Assembly: GCA_030144725.1 (NCBI GenBank)
Contig: JASKMD010000030.1
Location: forward strand, 6,124,502 to 6,188,501
DNA: 64,000 bases
Direction: 5' to 3'
From: Haematococcus lacustris
Taxonomy: Eukaryota > Chlorophyta > Chlorophyceae > Chlamydomonadales > Haematococcaceae
Shown here: positions 10,301-23,187 of the stretch, one piece after another
How positions within the stretch are numbered: position 1 is the first letter of the stretch
How the letters are laid out: the number at the start of each line of letters is the position of its first letter
The notes under the pieces: model-generated
Told to the model about the DNA's origin: nothing
Databases searched by the model: none
The model's input: the letters and a program-made list of their open reading frames with translations, nothing else
Made by a program: the position numbers and the translations under genes

Positions 10301-11473
10301 TTACCAGTCGCATCATGTAGAGTCACGCAAAGTCAATCTGTCATGTTGGCCATAGCTGCCAGGGCAACCTAGTGTAGGCGCTGGGATTTGAACACTCCCT
10401 GAGACGCTGCTTGTGTTTTGCCTTGTGCCTGGGTCCAGGCGCCGACGCCTTCTTGCTGGAGTCAGTGTTCCGCAATGACGTGTGGGGCTTCATGAGTGAG
10501 CCAGTCAGCCAGCCTAATGAGGCCGCAGTTTGTACCAGCATGATTGAGGTGGGGGAGCTGCTTCCTCCCCCTCCCCCTCCCCCTCCCCCTCCCCCTCCCC
10601 CTCCCCCTCCCCCTCCCCCTCCCCCTCCCCCTCCCCCTCCCCCTCCCCCTCCCCCTCCCCCTCCCCCTCCCCCTCCCCCTCCCCCTCCCCCTCCCCCTCC
10701 CCCTCCCCCTCCCCCTCCCCCTCCCCCTCCCCATGATCCGCACTGCGTCTTCAACCTGGCTGGCCATTTACACCCTGAGCTCCCACCACCTGGTCTGCAG
10801 GGCGCTCAGGCAGCGCTGCAGGGCTACCCGGCCTCCATTGATGCTGACCTGGCGCTCTTGCGCAGTGGCAGCCTGGCCAGGGGCAGCGTGGAGGAGATGG
10901 CAGTGCAGGTGAAGGGGCAGGGCCAGGGGTGGATGCAGCTGATGGGGCAGGTGCTGGAGGATGAGGTGAGGGTCAGGGGAGGGCGAGGGCAGGGCAGGGG
11001 CGATGCAAGTGGGGGCATCCACACACGCTCAATTTAGAGGCTGCATGGCCTTGATGTCTGGGGCAGCAGGGCGGGCAGGCAGCGCCTGTCTTTTTGTGTG
11101 CATGGTAGTTTCGTGGCCCACAGCGCCATATGTGGTGCGCGGGTATGCTCGAGGTTGCAGGTGCGGCTGGGCGAGCAGGAGGCGCTTGACGGGTTGTTGC
11201 AGTGGTTTGAGGAGCGGCAAGGCTCGTTGAAACGACTGGCTTACTACCAGGAGCGGCGGTTGCGGCGGTTGGGCCTTATTGACGACGGTAAGTCGGAGAT
11301 GTGGGGGGATGTGGGGCGCCGTACCGTGTGACCCGGGGGACCCGGCCGAACACCGCTGAATAGCGTGCTCAGCCTTTGTGTCCTGCGACCTCTGCTGAGT
11401 TCATGCCTCTTCCTTTCGTGCTGCAGAGGGGCGTACGACATACGACTCATTTTTCGAGGACGGCATTGCGTGA
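7354..11473 (+). CDS. PTAC14: Plastid SET-domain protein, PTAC14-like (nine exons)
   Basis: Exons by splice consensus and phase: 7354-7847, 8090-8282, 8401-8505, 9333-9422, 9697-9865, 10439-10548, 10801-10908, 11161-11287, 11427-11473; 1,443 bp, 480 residues. The Arg/Ser/Ala-rich N-terminus (MSMALHRASAGARFSRHR) looks like a chloroplast transit peptide. A SET core follows (RLFYESRFQQLF, VPLAD, KKGEELSMDYAPDKLDNSVLL). The C-terminus resembles a Rubisco LSMT substrate-binding domain, with YPASIDADLALLRSG and YYQERRLRRLGLIDD. The last is what I associate with PTAC14, a plastid transcriptionally active chromosome protein. The usual Asn-His of the SET active site reads Ser-His here (SVSHRRDGN), so methyltransferase activity is uncertain. 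Introns 3, 5 and 6 are packed with simple repeats. The ATG at 7354 is the first in frame; a stop-free extension upstream lacks ATG. Confidence 0.8.
8309..8348 (+). repeat. CAG trinucleotide run in intron 2 of the SET gene
   Basis: Short interrupted cag array just downstream of the exon-2 donor. The same kind of run occurs at 10022-10050 and, much longer, at 56139-56320. Confidence 0.8.
8551..9085 (+). repeat. Giant pentanucleotide array (CCCCA)69 (CCCCG)34 (CCCCA)4 in intron 3
   Basis: Uninterrupted 5-bp repeat: cccca from 8551 to 8895, ccccg from 8896 to 9065, then four more cccca units. The minus strand is a run of GGGGT/GGGGC capable of G-quadruplex formation. It occupies most of intron 3 of the SET gene and creates long artefactual ORFs in all frames. 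Confidence 0.97.
9904..9988 (+). repeat. (GGGCA)17 array in intron 5
   Basis: Seventeen perfect 5-bp units just after the exon-5 donor of the SET gene. Confidence 0.95.
10565..10732 (+). repeat. (CTCCCC)28 array in intron 6
   Basis: Twenty-eight hexamer units fill intron 6 of the SET gene. The pyrimidine run begins about 16 bp after the donor at 10549. Confidence 0.95.
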
Positions 11474-11821
11474 GCCGCGCGGGGTGCCCGAGGCTCTTGC
11501 TCTGGAATAACTAGCACGGGACTCTGTTGTGTACGTTGTTGCTTGGCAGGCAAAACTGATTCTTCCCAGCACTGGGATGGACGCGAAGAAGACGAAGACG
11601 ATGGGACTATGCGGGATTTATGCTATCAAAAGGCTTTCGCGCATTTAAGGCGTTTCTAGCCCTTGACGACGTAAAAATTGTGCAGAATTGCGCACATCAG
11701 CGATATGCGCGGATCCCGACCGATGCTTTCCAACATGCGATGCTGTTGCCAGAAGGGAAGGAATACTAAATGCAAGGAAAGCACTCTGTACAACAGATGT
11801 GACCGCACTGCCAGGAGAAGC
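11474..11821. other. Short 3'-3' spacer between convergent genes
   Basis: 348 bp separate the stop of the SET gene (+) from the stop of gamma-adaptin (-). The two 3' UTRs must be short or overlap. I saw no tgtaa poly(A) signal and nothing else recognisable. Confidence 0.7.
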
Positions 11822-14800
11822 TTAGCAGCCTGATGGAAAGCTGGAAAGCTCTGCGGCTTCTTGGACCGGGGCGGAGCCCTCCGGCGTGTAACCGATGCGC
11901 AACCGAATTGCTAGCGGCTTCACGCCCTGCTGCCCGTTCTTGAGATAGATCCGCTGGCGCACTTCGCCGCCGGCTCCTGGAGCAACAATGGTGCCGCTGG
12001 CAGGCTCCAACTTGAGCTGGATGTACTTGGGCACAGCAGCCTGCAGGCAGCAACAAAATCAACAAGTTAATAGGTAAGGTGTTCGAACCCCGTGCAGACA
12101 CACTATGTTTTCTCGTTCCTTCAGGTCATGTCTGACGTCGCTGCATACCCCCTTTATGCGTCCTGGCACATGGTGAACAGCCCATCCCAGCAGCGCCCAA
12201 ATGGATGGGCTTGCACAGGGAGGCACATACTCCGCTGCTGGTGCTGCTGCCACAGCTCATTTTTTGTGATCCTTGCACACTTGTTCAGCAGAGCACATGC
12301 GCAGCTGCTTTAATGCTGAACTTGCCGCCAGCCTGGCTTGACTGGTGTAGCCTAAACAAGCGTCCTGTGAGGGTCCCTGAATCGCAAATCCTGGCTGTCA
12401 TTTGAGGAGACGGTTGGGTTGATTGCCAGTTTTGGCAACCTGTGACCTGGCTTCTGGGCATGGGCCGACCTGACCTCTTCTCACCTGGAGACTGAAGTCT
12501 GTAAGGCGCAGTGTGCCAGAGGTGCTGTAGGTGGCGTTGATCTCGGTGAGCTCGCTGCCCAGCCCAGTGGGCTTGCTGTACGTAAAGTGAATGGTCAGGC
12601 CAGAGGGGCTGGAGTGCACTAGGGAGGAGCCCACCACGACACCCACGGGGGCAGCAGCCTGCCGAGGGGCGGGGAAGGGGAGAGGGCAGGGCGGGTCAGA
12701 GCCAGGCAAGGGGCAGGGGTGAGGTGAGGGCGAGGGTGAGGGTGAGGGTGAGCAGGGCATTGCAGGAGTAGGTCAGATCAGTAAGGAAAGGGCACTGCAG
12801 TGAATCAGGGGTGCTGTCCATTGTGCCTCCTCTCCCCCTCATCACACCCACCCTGGGTGAGACCACAGCTGGTGGTGGTGGTGGTGGTGCTGCTAGGGCA
12901 GCCGGCATGGGGACAGGAGTGGGGTCTCCCAGTAGGTCCAGGAGGTCTGAGGCAGCTGCCGCTGTTACCACTGGCTGCGGGGGAGGGGGTGCGGCGGCCC
13001 CTGCTACGCTGGCACCCAGTGCTGCAATGGGGGAGGCGACTGGGATTGAGTCTGCAGGCAGGGGCGGTGTAGCTGCTGGCAAGCAAGGTGCAAGGTGCAG
13101 GGGGTAGGGGAGTAGTGGGGAGTGGATGTTGTGATTATTCCTGCTATCATCAAGAAGTAGGTGATGATGAGTAGTGACAAGTAAAGTACAGGAATGGCTT
13201 GAACAATGCAGCAGTTTATGCCACACCAGCCAGCCTGCCTGCCAGCCAGCCAGCCAGCCAGCCAGCGAGCCAGCAGGTGTCGCATTTCCATGCCCCATGT
13301 TTTCACCATTGGATTGCCCATGTCCCTAATCCAGCCCTTGCCCCTGGCCTTGCCCCTGGCCGAGCCCTTGACCCTGACCCTGGCCCATCCCTTGCCCCTG
13401 CCTCTGCCATTCCCTCCTACTTTGGCCATATTCCCCTGTCCCCTGCCGCCTCCCCTGCCCACTGCCTGGCAGCGGTGCCCTCACCTAGGTCCCCCAGCAG
13501 GTCCCTGGCTGTGGCCTGCACCCCGTTAGCCGCTGCAAGGCCGTTTGTGCGGCCAGCATAGCTTGGAAGGGCTGGGGGTGCAGCAGCTGCAGCGGGGGCA
13601 GCGGGTCGCAGCTCCGCCCCCAAGTTGCTGACGTACGCCGCCTCATCCAGAGCGGGCATGCGCTCCAGCAGCTGGAGGTGGGCGGTGAACAGGGCAGGGG
13701 GGTTGGGCAGCGGGCCAGGAGGTTGAGCAGCAGGGCAGGAGGTTGGGCAGCAGGGCAGGAGGTTGGGGCAGCACGGCAGGAGGTTTGGGAATTAAGCAGG
13801 AGGTTTAGGAAGTAAGGCAGGAGGTTTAGGGCACACACAGTGTACATGGAGCCAGGCTTCAGCGGTGTGTTGCACTCAGGTGGTAGCTACAGGGCAGCTG
13901 CATGGTAGCTATGCAGAAGCTGCGTTGTAGCCACAGGAGGTACCTGTGTGCTTCATCTTTGGGCCAGCCATTGATTTCCTGGGCACTAGCTGAGCAGCAG
14001 ACGGGGGCTGGTGGCTGGGCCTCTAGGCGGGGCTGGGCCTGTGTGAGCCAGGTTCTCTAGGTGCCTCTGCCCCTGCTGCCTCTGCCTCTGAGGCAAAGTA
14101 GTTGTAGGTGCCTCTGTATCTGTATCTGGGTTTCTAAGTGGCTGTGTTCCTCGGTGGCAGCAGCTGGGTCCTGCCGGCAGCCTGACTGACCTGGGCCCGC
14201 ACACTGGCAGACAGCTTAAACATGCGGCCGTACTCGGCACATCGGGACTGTGACTCCAGCGCAGCGCTGCGGGTGTGGCGGCCAATCAGGGTCTGCAGCC
14301 GCTGCAGCTGCCCAGGCAGGCGGGCCGTCAGCTTCATCACAGCCGTTAACGCGTACTCCCTGAGGCACAGGGTGCAGGGAGGAGCCCGGGGCAGGCAGGG
14401 GTTGAGGGCAGGCAGGGGTTGAGGGCAGGCAGGGGTTGAGGGTAATAACAGCTAAGCAGCCAGGACTGTATTCAACAAAGCTCTGGCACATTTGTGGTGA
14501 CGGAAGCACAGGTGAGGGTGGAGGGTAGAGGTGTATGAGGAGCACCTAGTCAACCCTGACTTTTGCTTCTTATGCTTCTTTACCACTGCAAGACAATGGT
14601 CGGTGGAAATCATTATATATATATATATATATTATTATTTACTGGAAATGTATCTGTACATTTTTCTTTCCATCTGTCTACCACTCTGGCCCCGTGCTGC
14701 TCACCTTACTATGGCCTCGCTGGCCTTCCTCAGCAGGATGACAGCCAGCAGGTCCACCACGTCCTTCTCACTGGCATTGCAGACGGGCTCCCCCTCCAGC

Positions 14801-17800
14801 AGTGGGCCACCAGCCCCGGGCAGCAGCATCTCCCCAAACTCCCCAATACACCACAGCCCCGTGATGAGCAGGCTGGTGTGCGCAACGTCCTGCCAGGCCA
14901 CAGCCACACAGCCAGGCACAGCAAATGCACACGCACACCCACACCCACACACGCTTAGGCTGACAGTGGCTCACCTTGGGCCAGAGCCGTGAGGCAGGGC
15001 TCGCACGCAGGCAGGGCACGCACGCAGCTAGCAAGCAACACTTGGGGCCTCTTGGGCAAGATCGTCACCCCCACCCACACCCACACCCCCACTCACACTT
15101 TGGTTAGATTGGGTCAGGAACAAAACAAGCCACTGCATCATGCGGGCTTCTGGGATAGCATTTGCATCTGGGCCTAGCTGCGCCTCACTCTCGCCTCACC
15201 CTTACTAGGTTGCAGTGTCAGGGCCAACAATCAAGGCCTCGGCTGAGTGCTATTGCCGGTGCCAACAGTGTCCCGCCCTGAAGCTGTGGTGTCACCCTGC
15301 CATCACACTTCTTGCAAATGTCACCCATCACACTCACAGTCACACTGGCCCACTGCTGTGCTGTGCCTTGTCAGAGAGAACAGGCCACATGTCAGGGCAG
15401 GGCTGGGCAGCAACAGCACCAGGGCAAGGGGGCCAAAGGGGTGCAAGGGAACCAGACTTCAAAAGCCGATGTCTGATGGCTGGCTGGCAAACTAAAAAAC
15501 ACGGGAGCTAGGCTTCAAGGGCTGAGCGAGAGACTGCCTGGCGTCCTCCTCTGTCGTCCCCTGTGCCTCCCTCTCACCTGGTAAGCGTGCAGGTTCCTGT
15601 ACATGGCCCTGGCGCTGTATGCGTGCAGCTCAGGCGCGTTGGTGATGAGGACGATGAGCGCCCGGCAGACCTGCACACACGGCCACACATGGCGGCTGGC
15701 AGAGGCAGCGAGGGGCAGCAGCTCAGCCGGGACCCTCACCGCTGGCCCTGACACCTGGCCCGGTCCAAGACGGCCAAGCCAATAGCTAGTCATTCAGGGT
15801 GCGGCACACAGCGTACAACCACCCCTGGTGCAAGTGCATCCCATGCCATCACTGCTGCTGTGGCAAAGTCCTTCCCCATGTGACCCCCAGTCAACAGGTG
15901 GCAGGCAGGAGGATGGTGCTGGTGGCTGCAAACACAGCGTCCTGGTCTGCTGTGTTCCAGGCGATCAGGGAGGGGGGAGAGGGGAGAGGGGAGCTGCAGC
16001 TGCACACCTACCTCCTCCTTCACATGTGCCCCTGCCTGCGTCATGACCTGCGTTTAGGCAAAGGTGGCAGTGATAGCGGCTGTGGCAGCACCAGCGGCAG
16101 TCGCAGGCGCTGTGCTGGACAATGGCCACCCAGTGCACAGCATGACCACTGACCTACAGAGCTTTCATCCAATATCAGACAGCTACACAATGGCAACACA
16201 ATGCACACATCATTGCTTTACCCCAGACCTACAGAGATGCTGGCTCACAGTAGACAGTGACACAAGGGCACCACAGTGGACACATATCCGTTTTTTCCGT
16301 AATTAGACCGCACACTGGCAAACGCCATGCGATGATTGGACTCAGTGTTGACAGCATGGCTGTTGATGCAACAAAACTGATATCAGGCAAAGAAGGCAGC
16401 AGCGGCTGCGGCCATGACCAGCTAAGCCCAGCCTAACCCTGGCTCAGCCCTACCACAGGCCCAGTCCCTGCCCAGACTCTTTAGCTGCGATGTTGATTCA
16501 TTCCAAGTCAGTTGGGCAAACTGTGAACGACACTTTTGTTGGCGGCACTGCAGTGTGGCAGGAGTGAAGGTTCCCAGGGTGAGTGTGGGATTCGAGCCTG
16601 CCACCTGCAGCAGGTTGTCCAGGTGCCAGCGCTTGTCTGGTGCAAAGCGCTGTATCAGGGTGCAGATCTTAGCGGTCAGGTCGGGCTTGAACTCCGCGTC
16701 ACTGACTGCCAGGTAGTCCAGCAGCTCGCGAGTCAGGGTCTTGATGTTGCCTTCATTCACTAGCCCATACCTGGCGGGTGTGACCAGGGGTGTGACCAGG
16801 GGTGTGACCAGGAGTGCGACTAGGGGTGTGTCCAGGGGAGGGGCATGTGGGCAGCAGGCGAGCTATGTCAGCAAGGGGGTCTGGACGGGGGGCAGCAGCA
16901 GGCAACTGACAGGCAGCAGCCAGCCAGGATGTGGTCAGGCAGCTAGAATGGGAATTCATGGTTTGGGCGTGTGGGCCACACAGCTTTGACTCTGGGCCGA
17001 TTGCCTTGACTGCACGCCTCTGTCGTACTTGCAGGTTACACAGGTCACACTTGAAGTTCAGCCTATGTGGGTCACACATGTCACCCAGGCCACACAAGTC
17101 ACGTGCAGTGCCCTTTCACTCACACCAGCTCCAGGGCCCTGCGCCTGATGCTGACGTCAGCATCTTTCACGCACTCCACGATGGTGGTGCGGTGGCGCTG
17201 CACGGCCTGCACTCAGCCAGGCCAGCCAGCTGGCACCAGGGTCAAAGTCAGGGTCACGGTCAGGATCAAGGTGGGGGTGAAGGTTAGGGTGAAGGTCAGG
17301 GTCAGGGTCAGGGTCAGGGCCAGGGCCGAGGCTGGGGTAGGGAGTTGGAGGCCAAGGTCTGAGTCAGGGCTAGCCCCCAGGCACCCAGCCTGCATTGTAC
17401 CCTAGTCGTGGCGTGACCCTATCATGCTGGTGCTCCTGCTGACTTACCTGCTGCTGCCCATATGGCCACAGCGGCTTTGCATGCTGTCGCTCCTGCCTCT
17501 GTTCTGTGCTGCTGGTGCTGCTGTCAACAGTCATTGACTACCCTCAGGCTTCAAGTGCTGCTGCTTGCTCGTCTGCTGCTGCCAGTGTTGTTTTCTTGGC
17601 GCGCTGTTGCTGTCACCGTCAACTGCCTCTGACCTGGGTATCCACTGCGACCACTTTAGCCAGCGTGTTGAGCGCCACATAGCGCATGTTGTTGTCGCGG
17701 TTTGCCAGGAATTTGCCCAGTGTGTTGATGGCCAGCAGGCGGAGGCCTGCGATGCTCTCCACACCCATGATGGTCTGCAGCCATGGCGGGCAGCAGCAGG

Positions 17801-20009
17801 GGGAGGACAGCGGTGGTGATGGTGCTGCTGCTGCTGCTGGTGGAGGCTACTGGTGGCGGTGGCTGACCCTTGCCCCTTGGCCCTGCCCCTTGGCCCTGCC
17901 CCTTGGCCCTGCCCCTTGGCCCTGCCCCTTGGCCCTGCCCCTTGGCCCTGCCCCTTGGCCCTGCCCCTTGGCCCTGCCCCTTGGCCCTGCCCCTTGGCCC
18001 TGCCCCTTGGCCCTGCCCCTTGGCCCTGCCCCTTGGCCCTGCCCCTTGGCCCTGCCCCTTGGCCCTGCCCCTTGACCCTGCCCCTTGGCCCTGCCCTTGG
18101 CCCTGCCCCTTGGCCCTGCCCCTGGCCCACCTGCACGCACTCATACAGCACAGCATTGCCGGCATTGCGGCTAGCGTCAATGTTGGAGGCGACCTGCGCT
18201 AGGGTGTCGCTCATCTGGTCGCTTGCATCAGCATCGCCATGGCCTGGGGAGCAGGGAAGGTGGAGGGGAGAGGGGAGTGGCGGACCTTCAGTCGTATGTG
18301 CAGCCTGAGTGTCCATGCTGGTGGCAAGGGTGTAGCGCACCCGTTCTCACACCACACCATGCATGCATGTAGAAGGATGTGGTTTGCAGCTCGCCCCTGC
18401 TCAGGGGTGAGCCGATAGCCTCAGGTCTTGGCCACTGTGGTCCTGGTAGCATACGGGCATGACTAAAGCCAGCCTCAGCCTCCACCTGTTTTGCGATGCT
18501 ACACCCCTAAAGGGAAGGGGCTGCTCCACCAGCTTCCACCAACCTCCAGCACCTCTCAAAAAACCCCTTGAGAAAGGGCAGCCAAGCGCTGACGGCTGTA
18601 CCTCCATGTCCACACCAAGGCTGCAGCCTGTCACTCTAGGTACGGCCGCTGTTGCTGCTTCCGCAACGGCAGCTGTACCAGCAGCCCAGCATACCTGGGG
18701 CTCACCTAGGTGCCGCAGCAACCTCAGAATCTTGACTTGCAAGAACGGGTTTGCTATGCCACTGACATCATTGTCAACGGTCACACCGCCTGGCTGCAGT
18801 AGCCGCCGCAGCAGTTGGCACAGCGCTGGCACATGCTGCCGGTACGCTGGCAAGGCGGTTGCTGGTTCCAGCTCCGTAACCTGAGCACAGGGGCAAGGGG
18901 TGCGTGCACCTGCACCTGCCACTGCATGCCTCCGCATGGCCCTATGTGTACTGCCTGGCAGACTGTACTGCCTGCCATGCTCAGCACTAAGCCAAAAGCC
19001 TGGTATGGTGGTGCATGCATGCTGACATGGTGTTGTGGTATGGCAATCTGCTGGGCACTGAACTCTCTAGCTATGCGCATGCCTGCCTGCGATGGCAAAG
19101 TTAGACGCACGCTGTTCTATGTGCCTGCAGTGCACCTCCTCAGGTGGTCCTTTGCAGAGGGACATGGGCTACATTAGAGCTAGGCTCCAAGGAGAGGGCA
19201 GAAGCAATGCCTGTCGGCACTCCCTGCCATGCAAGCATGCTGTCCAGCAGCCCACCTGTAGCATCAGAGACACGCCCGCCAGCTGCACCGCCCCATCAGC
19301 AGCCTTTAGCAGCCTGGCAGCTGGGTTGACAAAGCCTTCCAGCAGGTCTGGAGCTTTCTTCAGGATCCTGCAACGCAACACTGGCATCGGCACTGTCAGC
19401 ACGCCTCCTTACCTGGGTAGGTCACCCTGTAGCTGTGCTGCAGAAGAGGCTGTGGCAATATACTGACCTGACGGCACACAGTGCAGCCTTCTTTCGCAAG
19501 TAGGGGCTGCCACTCTCAATGATTCGCTCCACATCGGGCGCCAGGTCTCGTGCCATTTCAGCTGAGCAGATGTTGCCCAAGGCGGCCATGGCCAGGCCAG
19601 CAATGTAGGGGTTGGAGTTGTTCATGTCCATTTTCACGGAGTTGGTGACCAGCATCAGCACCTCTTGCCGCTCATCGAGCAAGATCATGACACCCAGATA
19701 GCCGATGCGCTGCACCACATACAAACAAATGCGCACTGTGAGCCATATGGCCTGCCTGGCATGTAAGCTTGGGGTTCTAGTACCTTTTCACCGAACCCAG
19801 TGGTGGCAATCAGCTTCATGGTCTCCATCTGCCCGAAGTGGGTGGGGTGGCCTAGCATGTGGATGTACATGAGTTTCGCCACATTTCTGTGACGGCTTTC
19901 ACTTGCGTCCTGGTCCCTAAACGCTTCCCGCAGAGCTGCTGACTCCTTGGCGATAACTTCCCTCTCCTCCGCTGCTGTCTTGCAGCTTCGAACAGCACGG
20001 ATGAGGTCC
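11822..20009 (-). CDS. AP1G1: AP-1 complex gamma-adaptin (sixteen exons, N-terminal few residues not placed)
   Basis: Large subunit of the clathrin adaptor AP-1, acting at the trans-Golgi/endosome. Exons, in transcription order: 20009-19784, 19709-19468, 19367-19256, 18880-18706, 18243-18131, 17774-17634, 17206-17124, 16770-16605, 16047-16012, 15670-15578, 14889-14705, 14359-14191, 13671-13485, 13072-12852, 12658-12485, 12040-11822. All phases agree, giving about 850 residues, normal for the family. The trunk is strongly conserved ([61 protein letters not shown]). An Ala/Pro-rich hinge (DLLDLLGD) leads to the ear domain ending [20 protein letters not shown] sequence. The initiator Met is probably in a tiny upstream exon, because the frame upstream of 20009 meets a stop without an ATG. 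Confidence 0.9.
17873..18127 (+). repeat. 13-bp minisatellite, about 19 units, in an AP-1 gamma intron
   Basis: The unit is ccccttggccctg, nearly perfect, with single-base variants near the right edge. It lies in the intron between exons 18243-18131 and 17774-17634 and begins directly at the donor of the former. Confidence 0.95.
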
Positions 20010-20258
20010 CTGCGCGATCGATCGCGCAGCTCACGGTTGCTTCCACAGCGGGAACTATGTCTTGACCCATCGTTAACCTGCCCACCTCAAACGTATAGAC
20101 ATCGCGCATTCAACAGTACATCCCTTGTCACAGATTAAGTGTCGCAGCTAAACCTTGTCACAGCTTAACTTGAATGTTGATGCACCATGCAAAAGCAATT
20201 GTTTCGCAGCCCTAGCCGGTTTTTCAAATGTACATCCGAGTGCTGTGAAAAGGGTTCA
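20010..20258. promoter_or_regulatory. Probable shared divergent promoter region
   Basis: About 250 bp between the head-to-head gamma-adaptin (-) and exonuclease (+) genes must hold both promoters and the missing first adaptin exon. No TATA box was identified. A short direct repeat (ttgtcacag, about 20136 and 20155) is present. An alternative upstream ATG for the exonuclease lies at 20187. Confidence 0.4.
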
Positions 20259-23187
20259 ATGGCAAGGACGCGAAAGCGTCCTGCGATGGAGGGCGCGGCG
20301 AAAAGTATCCCGGCGAACACAAGCGCACACAGAGCTCCATTCATATCGTTCCCAGGTAGAATCTACATACGGAATCCCAGCTGCTCACCTTGCATAAGGT
20401 CACTGTACATGCCTGTTGGGCCAACCCAAAGCATGTCTAGGTTCGATCATGGCGCCTGAGTTACAACGTGATTATACACAACTGAATGCTGTGCAGGGGA
20501 GGTCATTTACGCTGGCAACGAAGTTGACATCACCTCAGCTTGCAGGCAATTGCTGTGCATGGTGCGCGCACTGCCAGCGCAGCGCAAGCTGCTGGTTGGC
20601 TTTGACATGGAGTGGCAGTACATGCCTCACGAGCAGCCCCCTGCACTCATTCAGTTGTGCGTGCGCACCTCTGCAGCGCACACCTCACCACATTGCCTAG
20701 ACACTCAGCAAGACACAAGCACTTCCCTTACCCAGCAGCATCGGCAACAGCCGGGCAGCAGAAGTCAGCAGGCAGAGTGCGGTCACGGGCACAGCTCGAC
20801 ACAGCAGCAGGAGCGACAGGAGCAGCAGCCGGAAAGGCAGCAAAAGGTGCATCCTGAGACGCAGCAGCAGCAGCAGCAGGTTCCTGAGGGAGCTGGTTTT
20901 GTGTGCTACCTCCTGCACCTAGCGCGTCTAGGCCACCAGCGTTCCCCCACCGCCCTCAAGCAGTTGCTGGAGCATCCCCAGGCAAGGCTGTGCTCCAAAG
21001 CTTGGCAAAGCCAGCGGCAGTCTCGCCCAGCCCAACACCCAACCTCCCAGCCCTGCCTGCCACCAACACCAGTGCGCTCATACTGTCATAACCTCCCAAC
21101 TACCAAACCTTACTCCCCATCCTCACCCTCACCACCTTGACGCTGACCCTCCCCTTCCTCTGCACCCAATCCGAGAATGAAAAGTGTCGCTGGAGGGTTG
21201 TAAGCACAGGGTAATGGGTGGGCACTGGGCAGTGGGTGGGGCCTCACACCGGGGTGCATCGGGCAAGCAGGCAGTTGGCAACCAGCCTCCAGCCCTATCT
21301 GTTGCCACCTTGGCTCCACCAGCTGCTAGCCCTGACTGTTGCCTGCAGGTGTTCTTGATCACCTGTGGCGACCGTGACGAGGAGAAGCTGCAGCAGGACT
21401 TGGGCATCCACCCCCCCAACCTGGAGCAGGTCAACATGATGCACTTCCTGCTGCGCCAACAGCAGCGCAGCAGCCACCACACACCTCCAGCCCAGCCCCA
21501 CGCACAGGTGCAGGCTGCCAGCCAGCCATGCGCCCAGGGCGACACCATGCTGCACCACCCTAAGCCAGCAGTCACTGCTGGGCAGGCTGGAGTCCAGGCC
21601 CTGGCCCCAGACGGCGCCAGCAGCCAGTGTCCCGCTGCCAGGGCCACCACCTTGGCTAGGCTGGGGAAGGCAGGTGGGGTGTCTGTTGCTGACGTGCCCC
21701 AACCAGCAGTGCCAACACCAGCAGGGGCAGGGACCGCACCTCCCTCATCAGCCCAGCATCACGTGAGGGCACTGCACATGCACATGGATCCAGCATGTGG
21801 GGCATGTGGGGTAGGGTCAGGAACTCGTGGTAGTCTTCCTGCTGCTGCCGCCAAAGCCCGGACTGCCGCTGCAGCACAGTCAGCGGCCCAGCAGGCGGCG
21901 GCCCGTCAGCACAAGCGGCAGCGCCGCAGCCTGCCCGCCCACCATAGCCTGGGTGGCGAGGCCATCAGTGCAGCGCAGGGCCCTGGGGCGGTGGTGGCGT
22001 GTGAAGTGGAGCCAATGGGGGCAGCAGGCCAGGTGGGCGCAGTGGGGATGGCAGAGGAGGAGGGAGGTGGGAGGAGGAGGGGGGCCCTGCCCAGGCCTTG
22101 ATGGGAAAGGTGTGGGGTGATGGGATGGTGGGCAGGGTGATGGGGCGGTGGGCAGGGTGGTGAAGCAATGGGCGAAGTGGTGGGCGAGGGCAGGAGAAGA
22201 GGCAGGGTAATGAGTGCAGGAGTTGCAACAGCAAAGAAAGGCAGGAAGGGTGGGGTCCCACAGGAACACGCTCAGTCAGGGCTTGGGGCACAGCTCAGGT
22301 TAAGTGAGGTGAGGTGTGGTGAGGTCTTTTGTCCTGGTTGTCTGCTGCTGATGGCTGGGTGTGGTGGAATGGGGGGGAAGGCAGGGCACTGGCTTAGGCA
22401 TGCAGTGCTTTCTGCGCATGCGGCACACCAGTTCAGCAACGTTCGAAAAAGGTAGCCTTGCAAGAAGGTGGCCTTGCAAGGCACAGATGCGGTTTTAGAT
22501 CAGCTGATATCCATGTTCCTAATACTGCTGTTGCCGTCGCTGCTGCGGCGGCGGCGGCGGCTCCTGCTTATTGCCATCACGACTATCATTCCACTGCTGC
22601 TGCCGCCAGGGCTGTGGCCTGTCCCATGCTGCTGGTCGGGTGGTGACCCCAGAGCGCATCAGCCTAGCCAGCCTGGTGGGTTTGTACCTGGGGCTGCGCA
22701 TGGACAAGCGCTGCCAGCTGGATGGCGGCGCATGGGAGCAGGCGCACCTCAGCCAGCGCCACACCAGGTGGGCACACAGGGCCAAGCAAGAGATGGGCAG
22801 GGGGAGGCCAGGCTGGGTGCTGTGGGCTGGGCTGAGCTGGGCTGGGGGCCGGGTGGGGGGCCAGGGAGGAAGTGGCAGGGCGGGTCTGGCGGGCGGGAAC
22901 AGGGCGTGACAAGGTGTGCCGTCACTGAGGCGCACACAGGCATGACGATACTGCCAGGGAGCGTGTTACAACCGTCAGCGTCGCTGTGGTGTGGCATTAG
23001 GCTTGAGGTTCGGAATAGTGATATTTGTGCGGTGCCTTCTCCTTTTTCGGACACTTAGGCCACGTGCCGCGCTCGAAAATGCAGGTACGCGGCCACGGAC
23101 GCGTATGCCCAGCTGCTGGTTTTCGAGGAGCTCCGGGTCCTTTTACGAAGCGCCTTGCACAGAGCATCCAAGGGCGACACCTGCTAA
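20259..23187 (+). CDS. DEDDy 3'-5' exonuclease (RNase D / WRN exonuclease type)
   Basis: Probable exons: 20259-20355, 20497-20981 (GC donor CAG|GCAAGG), 21349-about 22031, about 22607-22767, 23085-23187. Domain signs in order: VIYAGNEVDI, then KLLVGFDMEWQ with PALIQLCV (Exo I, catalytic Asp and Glu). Next are CYLLHLARL and VFLITCGDRDEEKLQQDLGI (Exo II region). Then LASLVGLYLGLRMDKRCQLD and RYAATDAYAQLLVFEEL (Exo III, Tyr and Asp of the DEDDy set). A low-complexity Gln-rich insert sits between Exo I and II and a long Ala/Pro-rich linker after Exo II. The exon 3/4 joins are the least certain. The Met at 20187 is an alternative start. Exact substrate (RNA or DNA) cannot be told. Confidence 0.78.

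Noticed and set aside
10341..11037. Poly-Pro / poly-Gly / Arg-Gly ORFs
   Set aside because: Translations of the (CTCCCC)28 intron array.
12069..12090. tRNA T-arm-like words (gttcgaacccc at 12069, ggttcaatccc at 7918, ggattcgagcc at 16587, gttcgatacc at 23436)
   Set aside because: No matching D-arm, anticodon arm or acceptor stem could be built around any of them; at most remote SINE-like B boxes.
17531..18340. Gly-Pro-Arg-Ala-Lys repeat ORFs, collagen-like
   Set aside because: Produced by the 13-bp minisatellite in an AP-1 gamma intron.
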